Of a stretch of DNA of 64,000 nucleotides, positions 15,436-24,143 are shown in pieces. Source of the stretch: Pseudomonas putida (GTDB taxonomy: Bacteria > Pseudomonadota > Gammaproteobacteria > Pseudomonadales > Pseudomonadaceae). The stretch is taken from contig NZ_JANHLE010000020.1 in NCBI RefSeq assembly GCF_028682475.1, forward strand, positions 38,321 through 102,320, read 5' to 3'. The stretch's first letter is position 1. Each line of letters begins with the position of its first letter. A model generated the notes under the pieces. It did not search any database. It worked only from the letters and a program-made list of their open reading frames with translations, and was not told the origin of the DNA. The translations under genes and the position numbers were made by a program.

Positions 15436-17844
15436 TCAGGGCAGTTCCACCTCGACCCGGTCGCGGCCAGCTTGTTTGGCCGCGTAGACACCGGAGTCGG
15501 CGCGTAGCAACAAGGCATCGGCGCCCTCCCCCGGGCGCCAGCCGGCCACACCAAAACTGGCCGTGACCTGCCCAACACCCTCGACGGCGACGCTGCGCAC
15601 CCCCTGCCACAATTCCAGGGCCAGCGAGTGCGCCTGCTCGGCGTTGCTGCCGGGGCATAGCACCATGAACTCCTCTCCGCCCAGACGACAGAACACGTCG
15701 GTACGCCGCAGTCGCTGGCTGATGCGCTGGCACAGATTGCGCAACACATGATCGCCCACGGCATGACCAAACTGGTCGTTGATACGTTTGAAGTGGTCGA
15801 TATCCAGCATGATGATCGCCAGGTCCAGCTGGTCGCGCTGTGCGCGCTCCAGCTCGACCTTCAAACGCTCCTGGAAATAGCGCCGATTGTGGATACCGGT
15901 CAGCGCGTCGGTCACCGACAACGCGCGCAACTCTTCTTCAACCCGTTTCAGATCGGAAATATCCGTCAGGTAGCCGTGCCACAGCGTACTGCCGTCCTCC
16001 TCCGGCTCAGGAGTGGCCTCGCCACGCACCCAGCGCTGACCGGCCAGCGGCAACAACACCCGGTACTCTTCCCGCCAGGGCGTCAAGTGATCGGCCGAAT
16101 TGCGGATAGAGGCCCGCACGCGCAGCAGATCTTCTGGATGAATGCGCTCGAATACCGCCGTAGCATCCTGGCGCAAGTGCTCAAGCTCGATCTCGTAGAT
16201 GTCACGTAAGCCTTCACTGGCATAGGTGAAACACGAACTGCCATCCAGACGCAGGCGAAACTGATAGATACCGCCAGGCACCTCGGCACTGAGCTTGTCC
16301 AGCAAGCGGTCACGGGCTGCCAGGGCTTCATGTATACGCTTGCGCTCAGTGACATCGATGCAGATCGCCAGGTGGCCGACCCACAAGCCATGCTCATCGA
16401 GCACTGCCGTCACCAGCATGTTGGCCAGCAGCTGACTGCCGTCCTTACGCTGCAACGTCCACTCACCCGCCTCTTTGCCTCCCTCCTGCACAGTTTGCGC
16501 GAACATTGCCTGGGCCGGGGTGATTTCGCGGCCATAGCGCTGGCTCAAGTCCCGGGCCCGCTGGTGCAGCTCCTGGGGCGAAATCAGCATTTCAAGGGTC
16601 AGGCTACCGACGGCCTCAGTACTGCTGTAGCCGAGCATGCGCTCGGCGCCGGCATTGAAGGTGCTGACCACGCCACGCAGGTTGGTGGCGATGATCGCGA
16701 CCTGGGTCGCGGCATCCAGCACACTGCGCAACTGATTGTGAGTATTGCGTAGCGACTGTTCACTGATGCGCAGCTCGCCTGTGCGTTGTTCAACCAGGGT
16801 CAGCGCGCGTTGGCGCTGACTGAACAGACTGAACAGCAAGGCACTGAGCAATACGCTGAGCAAGCCGCCAAGAGATACCACGGCGGTGACTGCCGAAGAG
16901 CGGTTGGCCTGCATGAACGCCAGGCTTGGACGGATATCGAGCTGATATTCATGATCGGCAAGGTGCAACAGGTAACTGGCCGACAAGGGTGACGATGCCC
17001 CCTGATTGCCCGACTGGAATAACACCTCATGCTGGCTGTCCGGCCCGGTCAGGTCACGGATACGCACCACCAGGTTGTCGTGAACCGTTTTGGGCAAACC
17101 CTCGGCCATCAGTTGGCGCATGCTGATCACTGCAATGACATAACCCCGCGGTTGCCCCCCCGCACCGTCCGCTGAGAACACCGGCGCAACCATCAGCACA
17201 CCGCGGGCATACGCAGGCTCTATATCCGCAAGGTTGAGCGGCGCAGAGACCGCCATGCTGCCAGGCTTCAAGGCGCGCTGCAGGGTGTCCTGACGCAAGG
17301 GGTGGGAAAGCAAGTCCAGACCGAATGGCTGACGCAGCAGGCTCAATGCCTGGGAAAACAGCACCGGGTAGTACATCGGACGCCCGGGTGATACGCGCAA
17401 ACTGCCGTCATCGGTCAGTTGCTGAATGGCGTAGGGGCGGTCAAGCACCTCACTCGCGCGTTGCTCAAAAGCCTGGCGTGCGGGCCCCGGCACCAGCGGC
17501 GCCCAGGAATAGGCCTGGGTACGATGCAGCAGGGGCCGCGCGTAACCATTGAATTCGTCGAGGGTTATTTCAGTGGCAAAGACGAAGAACCGGCGCAACC
17601 CATCAAGGCGCTGCACCTGATCCTCGAAGCGTTCTTCGATACGACTGTAACGCTCACTGGCCAGCAACTCGAAGCGTTGGCGCAACTGTTGCTGGTACAA
17701 CGCGTAGGTTGCAAACGCCAGAAAAGCGGTCAACAGCCCGCCGGCCACCAGTGCCACAAGGGCAACCAGCCAGGCTGACACTTCTTCGCTGACGAAGCCG
17801 AGCATCTTTGGACGAACGCCGTGCATCGACATAGTTGATAACAC
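15436..17844 (-). CDS. CHASE-PAS-PAS-GGDEF membrane diguanylate cyclase
   Basis: The protein (about 802 residues) makes cyclic di-GMP. A first membrane helix (about 24-48) is followed by a periplasmic CHASE-like domain (to about 315), a second helix (about 320-345), a coiled linker, two PAS regions (about 375-500 and 515-640, each ending in ITD/ISD-type motifs) and a GGDEF domain. The active site is GGEEF at 722-726, preceded five residues earlier by RRTD, an intact inhibitory I-site, so product feedback is expected. No EAL domain is present. The start could be GTG 17844 or the ATGs at 17832 and 17826; no clear ribosome-binding site decides. Confidence 0.9.
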   Translation of the reverse strand: MLSTMSMHGVRPKMLGFVSEEVSAWLVALVALVAGGLLTAFLAFATYALYQQQLRQRFELLASERYSRIEERFEDQVQRLDGLRRFFVFATEITLDEFNGYARPLLHRTQAYSWAPLVPGPARQAFEQRASEVLDRPYAIQQLTDDGSLRVSPGRPMYYPVLFSQALSLLRQPFGLDLLSHPLRQDTLQRALKPGSMAVSAPLNLADIEPAYARGVLMVAPVFSADGAGGQPRGYVIAVISMRQLMAEGLPKTVHDNLVVRIRDLTGPDSQHEVLFQSGNQGASSPLSASYLLHLADHEYQLDIRPSLAFMQANRSSAVTAVVSLGGLLSVLLSALLFSLFSQRQRALTLVEQRTGELRISEQSLRNTHNQLRSVLDAATQVAIIATNLRGVVSTFNAGAERMLGYSSTEAVGSLTLEMLISPQELHQRARDLSQRYGREITPAQAMFAQTVQEGGKEAGEWTLQRKDGSQLLANMLVTAVLDEHGLWVGHLAICIDVTERKRIHEALAARDRLLDKLSAEVPGGIYQFRLRLDGSSCFTYASEGLRDIYEIELEHLRQDATAVFERIHPEDLLRVRASIRNSADHLTPWREEYRVLLPLAGQRWVRGEATPEPEEDGSTLWHGYLTDISDLKRVEEELRALSVTDALTGIHNRRYFQERLKVELERAQRDQLDLAIIMLDIDHFKRINDQFGHAVGDHVLRNLCQRISQRLRRTDVFCRLGGEEFMVLCPGSNAEQAHSLALELWQGVRSVAVEGVGQVTASFGVAGWRPGEGADALLLRADSGVYAAKQAGRDRVEVELP

Positions 17845-17938
17845 TCATAACGCCAGCATGCAGCGTTTCCCAGGTCCTCCTTCAGTTATAGCCATTAGCC
17901 ACTAATGAAGCAATCCGAGGCCTGGGAGAAGATCGCCT

Positions 17939-20140
17939 TCAACGTGCCTGAATGCGCCATGCCCGATGAATCTTGGTGTTACGGGCGAAGTCCGGATCCA
18001 GGGTCTGCGCGCTGATTTCCTCTACCGCATAACGTTCAGCCAGACGTTCGTCGAGCTGGAACTTGCGGAAGTTGTTGGAGAAATACAGCACGCCGCCTGG
18101 CGCCAGGCGCGCGACCGCCAGGTCGAGCAATTCGACATGGTCACGCTGGACATCGAATACACCTTCCATGCGCTTGGAGTTGGAGAAGGTCGGTGGATCG
18201 ATGAAGATCAAGTCGAACTCGTCACGGCACGCCTGCAGCCAGGCCATGACATCCCCCTGCTCCAGCCGGTTCTTGTCGGAGAAACCATTGAGCGACAGGT
18301 TGCGCCGCGCCCAGTCCAGGTACGTCCGTGACAGGTCGACGCTGGTGGTGCTGCGTGCGCCGCCCTTGGCCGCATGCACGCTGGCGGTCGCGGTGTAGCA
18401 GAACAGGTTGAGGAAGCGCTTGCCGGCGGCTTCGCGCTGGATACGCATGCGCATCGGCCGATGGTCGAGGAACAGCCCGGTGTCGAGGTAGTCGGTCAGG
18501 TTGACCAGCAACTTGACGCCCCCTTCGCTGACTTCCAGGAACTGGCCCTGGGTGCTCTGGCGCTCGTACTGGCGGGTACCGCTCTGACGCTCGCGACGCT
18601 TGACCACCACCCGGCTCTGATCGATGCCCAGTGCCTGGGGAATCGCAGCCAAGGCATCGAACAGGCGGGCCTGGGCTTTCTCCGGATCAATCGAACGCGG
18701 TGCGGCGTATTCCTGGACGTGTACCCAGTCCTGATACAGGTCGATGGCCAGGGCATACTCCGGCATGTCGGCGTCATACAGACGATAGCAACTGACCTGC
18801 TCGCGCTTGGCCCATTTGCCCAGCTGCTTGAGGTTTTTCTGCAGGCGATTGGCGAACATCTGCCCGCCTTCGCTCAAGCGTGCCGGCTCGCTGGCAACCG
18901 CCGCCGGAGAACGCTGATCGTCGTTACCCTGAGCGTCACGCTCGGGCTGGCGACGCTCGCCGGTGACGAACTGGTCGGGCTGCACCTTGATCAGCAGCAG
19001 CTTGCACGGCAACGCGCCGTTCCAGAACGCGTACTGCTTGTGGCTGCGAATGCCCATGCGCTTGCCCAGGTCGGGGGCGCCAGTAAACACCGCCGCTTCC
19101 CAGTTCAGGCAGGATTGACGCAGACGCTCGCCGAGGTTCTGGTAGAGATACAGCAGGCTGGCTTCATCACCCAGACGCTCGCCATAGGGTGGGTTGCAGA
19201 TCACCAGGCCCTTCTGGTTCTGGTCAGGACGCGGCTCGAAACTGCCGACCTCACCCTGGTAGATTTTCACCCAGTCACTAAGGCCGGCACGTTCGACGTT
19301 GTTGCGCCCCGGCTGGATCAGCCGCGGGTCGGCTTCGTAGCCTCGAATCCACAACGGCGGCCGGGCAAGACCAGCCTGCGCCCGCGCCTGCGCTTCGTCA
19401 TGCAGCTTGCGCCACAGTGCCGGGACATGGCCAAGCCAGGCGCTGAAGCCCCAGCGCTCTCGCTTGAGGTTGGGGGCGATGTCGGCAGCGATCATCGCCG
19501 CTTCCACCAGGAAGGTACCCACGCCACACATCGGGTCAGCCAGCGCTCCGCCTTCGGCGGCAATACGCGGCCAACCGGCACGGATCAGCACGGCGGCGGC
19601 AAGGTTTTCCTTGAGCGGTGCCGCCCCCTGCTGCAGGCGATAACCGCGCTGGTGCAGGCTGTGACCGGACAGGTCCAGGGACAGGATCGCTTCCCCGCGG
19701 TCCAGACGAAGGTGCACGCGCAAGTCCGGGTTGAGCTTGTCGACCGAAGGGCGCTCGCCATCGCGGGTGCGCAGTTTGTCGACAATGGCATCCTTGACCT
19801 TCAGGGCACCGAAATGGGTGTTGTCGATCCCCGAGCCATGGCCGCTGAACTCGACGGCCAGCGAACCGCTGGCTTCCAGGTGGTCCTGCCACTCGACATC
19901 GTGCACGCCATCGTACAGGTCGTCGGCGTTCTTCATGTTGAAGCGCTTGAGCACCAGCAGCACGCGGTTGCCCAGGCGTGACCAGAGGCACAAGCGGTAG
20001 GCGGTTTCCATGTCGGCCGAGCCGCGAATGGCCGAAGTGTGTTCACGCACCTCTTCAAGGCCCAGGCCGCGGGCCTCTTCGGCGAGCAGGCCTTCAAGAC
20101 CTTTAGGGCAGGTTAGGTAGAGTTCGAAACGGTCCGACAT
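17939..20140 (-). CDS. rlmL: Bifunctional 23S rRNA methyltransferase RlmKL
   Basis: The 733-residue fusion modifies 23S rRNA at m2G2445 (RlmL half) and m7G2069 (RlmK half). The N-terminal half carries a THUMP domain (about 45-155), the SAM loop DPMCGVGTF (about 192) and the catalytic NPPYGER (about 306). The C-terminal half has its own SAM domain with the FIDPPTFSNSKRM motif (about 655). The length fits the gammaproteobacterial fusion. The start at 20140 (MSDRFELYLTCPKG) is the family start; the open frame runs 60 codons further upstream without family sequence. It neighbours rmf and pyrD, as in P. aeruginosa. Confidence 0.95.
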   Translation of the reverse strand: MSDRFELYLTCPKGLEGLLAEEARGLGLEEVREHTSAIRGSADMETAYRLCLWSRLGNRVLLVLKRFNMKNADDLYDGVHDVEWQDHLEASGSLAVEFSGHGSGIDNTHFGALKVKDAIVDKLRTRDGERPSVDKLNPDLRVHLRLDRGEAILSLDLSGHSLHQRGYRLQQGAAPLKENLAAAVLIRAGWPRIAAEGGALADPMCGVGTFLVEAAMIAADIAPNLKRERWGFSAWLGHVPALWRKLHDEAQARAQAGLARPPLWIRGYEADPRLIQPGRNNVERAGLSDWVKIYQGEVGSFEPRPDQNQKGLVICNPPYGERLGDEASLLYLYQNLGERLRQSCLNWEAAVFTGAPDLGKRMGIRSHKQYAFWNGALPCKLLLIKVQPDQFVTGERRQPERDAQGNDDQRSPAAVASEPARLSEGGQMFANRLQKNLKQLGKWAKREQVSCYRLYDADMPEYALAIDLYQDWVHVQEYAAPRSIDPEKAQARLFDALAAIPQALGIDQSRVVVKRRERQSGTRQYERQSTQGQFLEVSEGGVKLLVNLTDYLDTGLFLDHRPMRMRIQREAAGKRFLNLFCYTATASVHAAKGGARSTTSVDLSRTYLDWARRNLSLNGFSDKNRLEQGDVMAWLQACRDEFDLIFIDPPTFSNSKRMEGVFDVQRDHVELLDLAVARLAPGGVLYFSNNFRKFQLDERLAERYAVEEISAQTLDPDFARNTKIHRAWRIQAR

Positions 20141-20498
20141 GAGGTATCCAGTGCCTTGAGCAATAAGTGGAGGGCAAGCGCATCGCCTTCCGATGTTTAA
20201 TCGAACGCCTTTCCAGCGAGCGTTCGAATGGCACCGCAATGAGTGCCGGGCCACCCGGGCAACCTGACCTTTGCCTGGGGCAGAAAAGTCTTTGATCGCC
20301 GGGCAGAATGAAAATTTCACGACTGACAGGGGAAAAATGACCCTTCGTCGTATTGACTGCCTTGTTACAAATTATCACCAGGCAATAGCCAAGTGACTTC
20401 AATTCTTATCAAACCCTGATCATAGCGGGCTTTGCATCGGATCCAGGTCTGAAGCATTTATTTACTTATCCTTTGACCCTAGGAAAGGTTACGTCCTT
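20141..20498. other. Intergenic region between rlmKL and the rmf leader
   Basis: Divergent spacer. Apart from the inverted repeat at 20200-20226 and a candidate rmf promoter near 20473-20502 (TTGACC, then TTATGA after 18 bases), I see no gene or strong signal in it. Confidence 0.45.
20200..20226. repeat. Inverted repeat upstream of rlmKL
   Basis: TCGAACGC and GCGTTCGA form an 8-base-pair stem with an 11-base loop, about 60 bases before the rlmKL start on the minus strand. It could be a leader hairpin or an operator. Confidence 0.45.
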
Positions 20499-20499
20499 A

Positions 20500-20676
20500 T
20501 GACAAAACGATCATTCACACTGTGTCGTGCATTGGTTAGAACTCATCTCAGGTTGTCACCGCAACGGGGCAACACTTTCGCTCGCGACGCCGGCAGCGAG
20601 CGCAAACCGGCAGAACGATTCTGCCCGGCCTCCTGGAGGCCGACGCGACATTACAGTCAACAAGTGAGGGCAACAC
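20500..20676 (+). ncRNA. Structured 5' leader of rmf (rmf RNA motif)
   Basis: The bases before rmf fold into several strong hairpins: CGCTCGC (20579-20585) with GCGAGCG (20596-20602); CCGGCAGAA (20607-20615) with TTCTGCCCGG (20619-20628, one bulge); and GGCCTC (20627-20632) with GAGGCC (20636-20641). The last two overlap by two bases and so compete slightly. A conserved RNA structure called the rmf motif is known upstream of Pseudomonas rmf genes, and position and composition fit it. The 5' and 3' limits are approximate. Confidence 0.65.
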
Positions 20677-20679
20677 CCT

Positions 20680-20895
20680 ATGAGAAGACTTAAGCGTGAT
20701 CCGTTGGAAAGAGCATTTTCACGTGGCTACCAATATGGGGTCACCGGCAAATCCCGCGAGCTTTGCCCCTTTACTCTACCGTCTGTACGCCAGGCATGGA
20801 TCAATGGCTGGCGTGAAGGACGCGGCGACAACTGGGACGGTATGACCGGCACTGCGGGTATTCACAGACTCAACGAACTTCACGCCGTTGGCTGA
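20680..20895 (+). CDS. rmf: Ribosome modulation factor
   Basis: The 71-residue basic protein (MRRLKRDPLERAFSRGYQYG) is Rmf, which binds 70S ribosomes and, with HPF, converts them to inactive 100S dimers in stationary phase. Length and sequence fit the family throughout, including the C-terminal WINGWREGRGDNWDG block. GTGAGGG stands upstream of the ATG. A structured leader precedes it and a strong terminator follows. Confidence 0.96.
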   Translation: MRRLKRDPLERAFSRGYQYGVTGKSRELCPFTLPSVRQAWINGWREGRGDNWDGMTGTAGIHRLNELHAVG

Positions 20896-20953
20896 ACGAG
20901 GATCTGAATTCATTCACCATGCGCGCCCCATCCGGGCGGCGGGCTAAGGCCCA

Positions 20954-20979
20954 GGGGCCCCTTCAAGGGGCCCTTTTTT
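20954..20979 (+). terminator. Intrinsic terminator after rmf
   Basis: GGGCCCC and GGGGCCC pair around TTCAA, followed directly by six T. It lies between rmf and the convergent pyrD gene. Confidence 0.92.
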
Positions 20980-20990
20980 ATGCCTGCGCT

Positions 20991-22013
20991 TCAGCGCGGC
21001 ATGGCAGCGATGGCGTCCACCGCTTCGCGGATCAGCGCAGGGCCCTTGTAGATGAACCCCGAATAGATCTGCACGAGGCTGGCACCAGCGGCGATCTTCT
21101 GTGCCGCGTGTTTGCCCTCGGTGATGCCGCCGGCGGCGATGATCGGCAATTTGCCGCCCAGCTCACCCGACAGCACCTTGACGATATGCGTGCTCTTTTC
21201 CAGTACCGGCGCGCCCGACAGGCCTCCGGCCTCGTCGCCATGGGGCAAGCCTTCGACACCTTCGCGGCCGAGCGTGGTGTTGGTGGCGATCACCGCATCC
21301 ATGCCTGACTCGATCAGCGCCGCTGCCACCAGGGCGGTTTCTTCATCGCTCATGTCCGGAGCAATCTTGATCGCCAACGGTACGTGCTTGCCGTACTGCG
21401 CAGCCAGTTGCCCACGGCGCTCGGCCAGGGCATCGAGCAACTGCTTGAGCGAGTCGCCGAACTGCAGGCTGCGCAGGCCCGGGGTGTTGGGCGAACTGAC
21501 GTTGACGGTGATGTAGCTGGCATGGTCGTAAACCTTGTCCAGACAGATCAGGTAGTCGTCTACCGCGCGCTCGACCGGGGTGTCGAAGTTCTTGCCGATG
21601 TTGATACCCAGCACGCCGCGGTATTTCGCCGCCTGCACGCGGTTCAGCAGGTTATCGACGCCCAGGTTGTTGAAGCCCATGCGGTTGATGATCGCTTCGG
21701 CTTGCGGCAAGCGGAACAGGCGCGGCTTGGGATTACCCGGCTGCGGACGAGGCGTGACCGTACCGATTTCGACAAAGCCGAAGCCCAGCTGGGCAAACCC
21801 ATCGATGGCTGCGCCGTTTTTGTCCAGACCAGCCGCCAGCCCCACCGGGTTGGCGAACTCCAGGCCCATGACCGTCACCGGCAAGGAGGCCGGAGCCTTG
21901 GTCAGCAGCCCGTTCAGGCCCAGGCGGCCACCGGCGCCGATCAGGTCCAGGGACAGGTCATGGGAGGTCTCCGGGGAGAGCTTGAACAGCAGCTGGCGGG
22001 CCAGGGTATACAT
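20991..22013 (-). CDS. pyrD: Dihydroorotate dehydrogenase (quinone)
   Basis: The 340-residue class 2 enzyme oxidises dihydroorotate to orotate with membrane quinone in pyrimidine synthesis. The N-terminal helices MYTLARQLLFKLSPETSHDL form the membrane-docking part that marks class 2. NVSSPNTPGLR contains the catalytic serine, and GGLSGAPV and IAAGGITEG are FMN-binding blocks. The ATG at 22013 gives the usual length; the open frame continues 79 codons upstream without family sequence. Confidence 0.96.
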   Translation of the reverse strand: MYTLARQLLFKLSPETSHDLSLDLIGAGGRLGLNGLLTKAPASLPVTVMGLEFANPVGLAAGLDKNGAAIDGFAQLGFGFVEIGTVTPRPQPGNPKPRLFRLPQAEAIINRMGFNNLGVDNLLNRVQAAKYRGVLGINIGKNFDTPVERAVDDYLICLDKVYDHASYITVNVSSPNTPGLRSLQFGDSLKQLLDALAERRGQLAAQYGKHVPLAIKIAPDMSDEETALVAAALIESGMDAVIATNTTLGREGVEGLPHGDEAGGLSGAPVLEKSTHIVKVLSGELGGKLPIIAAGGITEGKHAAQKIAAGASLVQIYSGFIYKGPALIREAVDAIAAMPR

Positions 22014-22164
22014 GGGCGGGCTTAGCTCGACGTGAGTGAGGGGGCGATTATATAGGGGGCGTGGTCCGGGGGACAGCGCCGCCTTGGCATATGCGTTGCT
22101 TTGTTGTCTGTCGATACCGGCCCCGCAAGCGGCACGGCCTGACTTTCGATACAGGCGCGATACT

Positions 22165-23379
22165 GTGAACAATGATATCCCTTCGACAGCACTGGCCTGG
22201 GTCAACGGCAGCGATGCGCCGGAAAAACACAGCCTGAATATCGGTTTCATGGCCCTGAGCGATTGCGCCTCGGTGGTGGTCGCCGCAACCCAGGGTTTTG
22301 CCCAGCCCTACGGCTTGAGCCTGAACCTCAAGCGCCAGAGCTCCTGGGCCGGCTTGCGCGACAAGCTGGTCAGCGGTGAACTGGATGCTGCCCATAGTCT
22401 GTACGGGCTGATTTATGCCGTGCACCTGGGCATTGGCGGCATCGGGGCCACCGACATGGCGGTGCTGATGGGGCTCAACCAGAATGGCCAAGGCATCAAC
22501 CTGTCGGCGGCGCTGCAGCGTCAAGGCGTGACCCGTCCCGAGGCGCTGGAGCGTTTCGCGCACCAAAGCAGGACAAAACTCACCTTTGCCCAGACCTTTC
22601 CGACCGGCACGCACGCCATGTGGCTGTATTACTGGCTGGCCAGCCAGGGCATCCACCCACTGCATGACGTCAACAGCGTTGTAGTGCCCCCGGCGCAGAT
22701 GCTTGCTCATCTACAAGCCGGGCGTATTGACGGTTTCTGTGTCGGCGAACCCTGGTCGGCCGAGGCCGTCGAGCAGGGCCAGGGGTTTACGCTGGCGACC
22801 AGCCAGTCGATCTGGCCCGACCACCCGGAAAAAGTCCTCGGCTGTACCCGCGCCTTTGTCGAGCACTACCCCAATACCGCCAGGGCGCTGGTCAAAGCGA
22901 TTCTGGCCGCCAGCCGCTTCATCGAGCAAAGCCCGGAAAACCGGCGCGGCACTGCCCAGCTGCTGAGCGGCGAGGCGTACCTGGACGCCCCCTTGAACAG
23001 CATCGAGCCGCGCTTGCTCGGCGACTACCACGACGGCCTTGGCAATCACTGGCACGACCCGCATGCCTTGCGCCTGTATGACAACGGCCGGGCCAACCTG
23101 CCTTACCTGTCCGACGGTATGTGGTTCATGACCCAATTCCGCCGCTGGGGCCTGCTGCGCGAGGATCCCGACTACCTGGGCGTGGCGCGCCAGGTGCAAC
23201 AACTGGCGCTGTACCGCGACGCCGCCAGTGCCATCGGTGTGCCTTGCGCCGAGCAGAACATGCGCCGTAGCCAGTTGATCGATGGCAGCTATTGGAATGG
23301 CAGCGACCCCGCCGGCTACGCCCGCAGCTTTGCCCTGCACGCGCTGGTGCAAACGCCTGCCGCCCTAGCCCGTCGCTGA
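22165..23379 (+). CDS. nasS: Nitrate sensor protein NasS (CmpA/NrtA-type)
   Basis: The 404-residue protein has the NrtA/CmpA nitrate-binding fold (SLNIGFMALSDCASVVVAATQG, GELDAAHSLYGLIYAVHLGIGG, GFCVGEPWSAEAVEQG). No signal peptide is present at the GTG start chosen (22165), and no permease or ATPase gene follows, so it is a cytoplasmic sensor and not a transport component. In the NasS-NasT systems of Azotobacter, Pseudomonas and Paracoccus, NasS holds NasT inactive until nitrate or nitrite binds. nasT starts 12 bases downstream. The exact start is uncertain because the AGG upstream is weak. Confidence 0.88.
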   Translation: MNNDIPSTALAWVNGSDAPEKHSLNIGFMALSDCASVVVAATQGFAQPYGLSLNLKRQSSWAGLRDKLVSGELDAAHSLYGLIYAVHLGIGGIGATDMAVLMGLNQNGQGINLSAALQRQGVTRPEALERFAHQSRTKLTFAQTFPTGTHAMWLYYWLASQGIHPLHDVNSVVVPPAQMLAHLQAGRIDGFCVGEPWSAEAVEQGQGFTLATSQSIWPDHPEKVLGCTRAFVEHYPNTARALVKAILAASRFIEQSPENRRGTAQLLSGEAYLDAPLNSIEPRLLGDYHDGLGNHWHDPHALRLYDNGRANLPYLSDGMWFMTQFRRWGLLREDPDYLGVARQVQQLALYRDAASAIGVPCAEQNMRRSQLIDGSYWNGSDPAGYARSFALHALVQTPAALARR

Positions 23380-23391
23380 TAAGGAGGCGCC

Positions 23392-23970
23392 ATGATTCTG
23401 CGAATCCTGTTGATCGACGACACCGAAAAAAAAGTCGGGCGCCTGAAAGCCGCACTGGTTGAGGCTGGCTTTGAAGTGATCGAAGCATCGGGATTGACCA
23501 TCGACCTGCCGGCACGCGTCGAAACGGTGCGTCCGGATGTGGTCCTGATCGATACCGAGTCACCCGGCCGGGATGTGATGGAGCAAGTGATCCTGGTCAG
23601 TCGCGACCGACCACGGCCAATCGTCATGTTTACCGACGAGCACGACCCGGGCGTGATGCGCCAGGCGATTCAGGCCGGGGTCAGCGCTTACATCGTCGAG
23701 GGCATTCATGCGGCGCGGCTGCAGCCGATCCTCGACGTGGCCATGGCCCGCTTCGAAAGCGACCAGGCGCTCAAGGCCCAGCTGCAAGCCCGCGACCAGC
23801 AGCTGGCTGAACGCAAACGCATCGAGCTGGCCAAGGGCCTGCTGATGAAGATGAAGGACTGCAACGAAGAGCAGGCCTACACCCTGATGCGTCGCCAGGC
23901 CATGAGCAAGCAGCAGAAGCTGATCCAGGTGGCCGAGCAGATCATTGCCATGAGTGATTTGCTTGGCTGA
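23392..23970 (+). CDS. nasT: ANTAR-domain antiterminator NasT
   Basis: The 192-residue protein has a receiver-like N-terminal domain (ILLIDDTEKKVGRLKAAL) and a C-terminal ANTAR RNA-binding domain (about 130-190, RIELAKGLLMKMKDCNEEQA with the conserved alanines and aromatic). Released from NasS by nitrate, NasT binds paired hairpins in nitrate-assimilation leaders and prevents termination. AAGGAGG lies upstream of the ATG. The leader of the next gene contains an intrinsic terminator, which is a logical target. Confidence 0.9.
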   Translation: MILRILLIDDTEKKVGRLKAALVEAGFEVIEASGLTIDLPARVETVRPDVVLIDTESPGRDVMEQVILVSRDRPRPIVMFTDEHDPGVMRQAIQAGVSAYIVEGIHAARLQPILDVAMARFESDQALKAQLQARDQQLAERKRIELAKGLLMKMKDCNEEQAYTLMRRQAMSKQQKLIQVAEQIIAMSDLLG

Positions 23971-24038
23971 CAGGACGCTGGCCTGGCTTTTGCAAAATCT
24001 ATCGCACAGGTAGCCAACGGCGGTTGCCCCTTCACGAC

Positions 24039-24088
24039 AAAGACGTCGCATCCCCCTCGCAGCAGCGGGCCGGGAGGCGGCGTCTTTT
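24039..24088 (+). terminator. Leader terminator before nasA, probable NasT target
   Basis: AAAGACGTCGC (24039-24049) pairs with GCGGCGTCTTT (24077-24087) in an 11-base-pair stem with one G-U pair, and the loop can extend the stem through CTCGC and GCGGG. T residues close it (TTTT). It lies 56 bases before the nasA ATG, inside the nasT-nasA spacer, so transcription should stop here unless NasT acts. The ANTAR double-hairpin site expected just upstream (about 23990-24030) could not be fixed by eye. Confidence 0.75.
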
Positions 24089-24143
24089 GCGTTTCTGCCC
24101 CTTGAGGGCGCGACCTGCAGTGCAACGTTCAACGAGGTGTTCG

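Noticed and set aside
15363..15436. A terminator between dacB and the diguanylate cyclase gene
   Set aside because: The stops are four bases apart and no stable hairpin with a T-run was found around them.
18374..19981. A 535-codon open frame antisense to rlmKL
   Set aside because: Composition is that of a codon-bias shadow and no recognisable domain is seen.
20499..20693. A 64-codon frame upstream of rmf (MTKRSFTLC) with AGGAAAGG before it
   Set aside because: It runs through the structured rmf leader and overlaps the rmf start; composition is irregular. A leader peptide cannot be excluded, but the RNA structure explains the sequence better.
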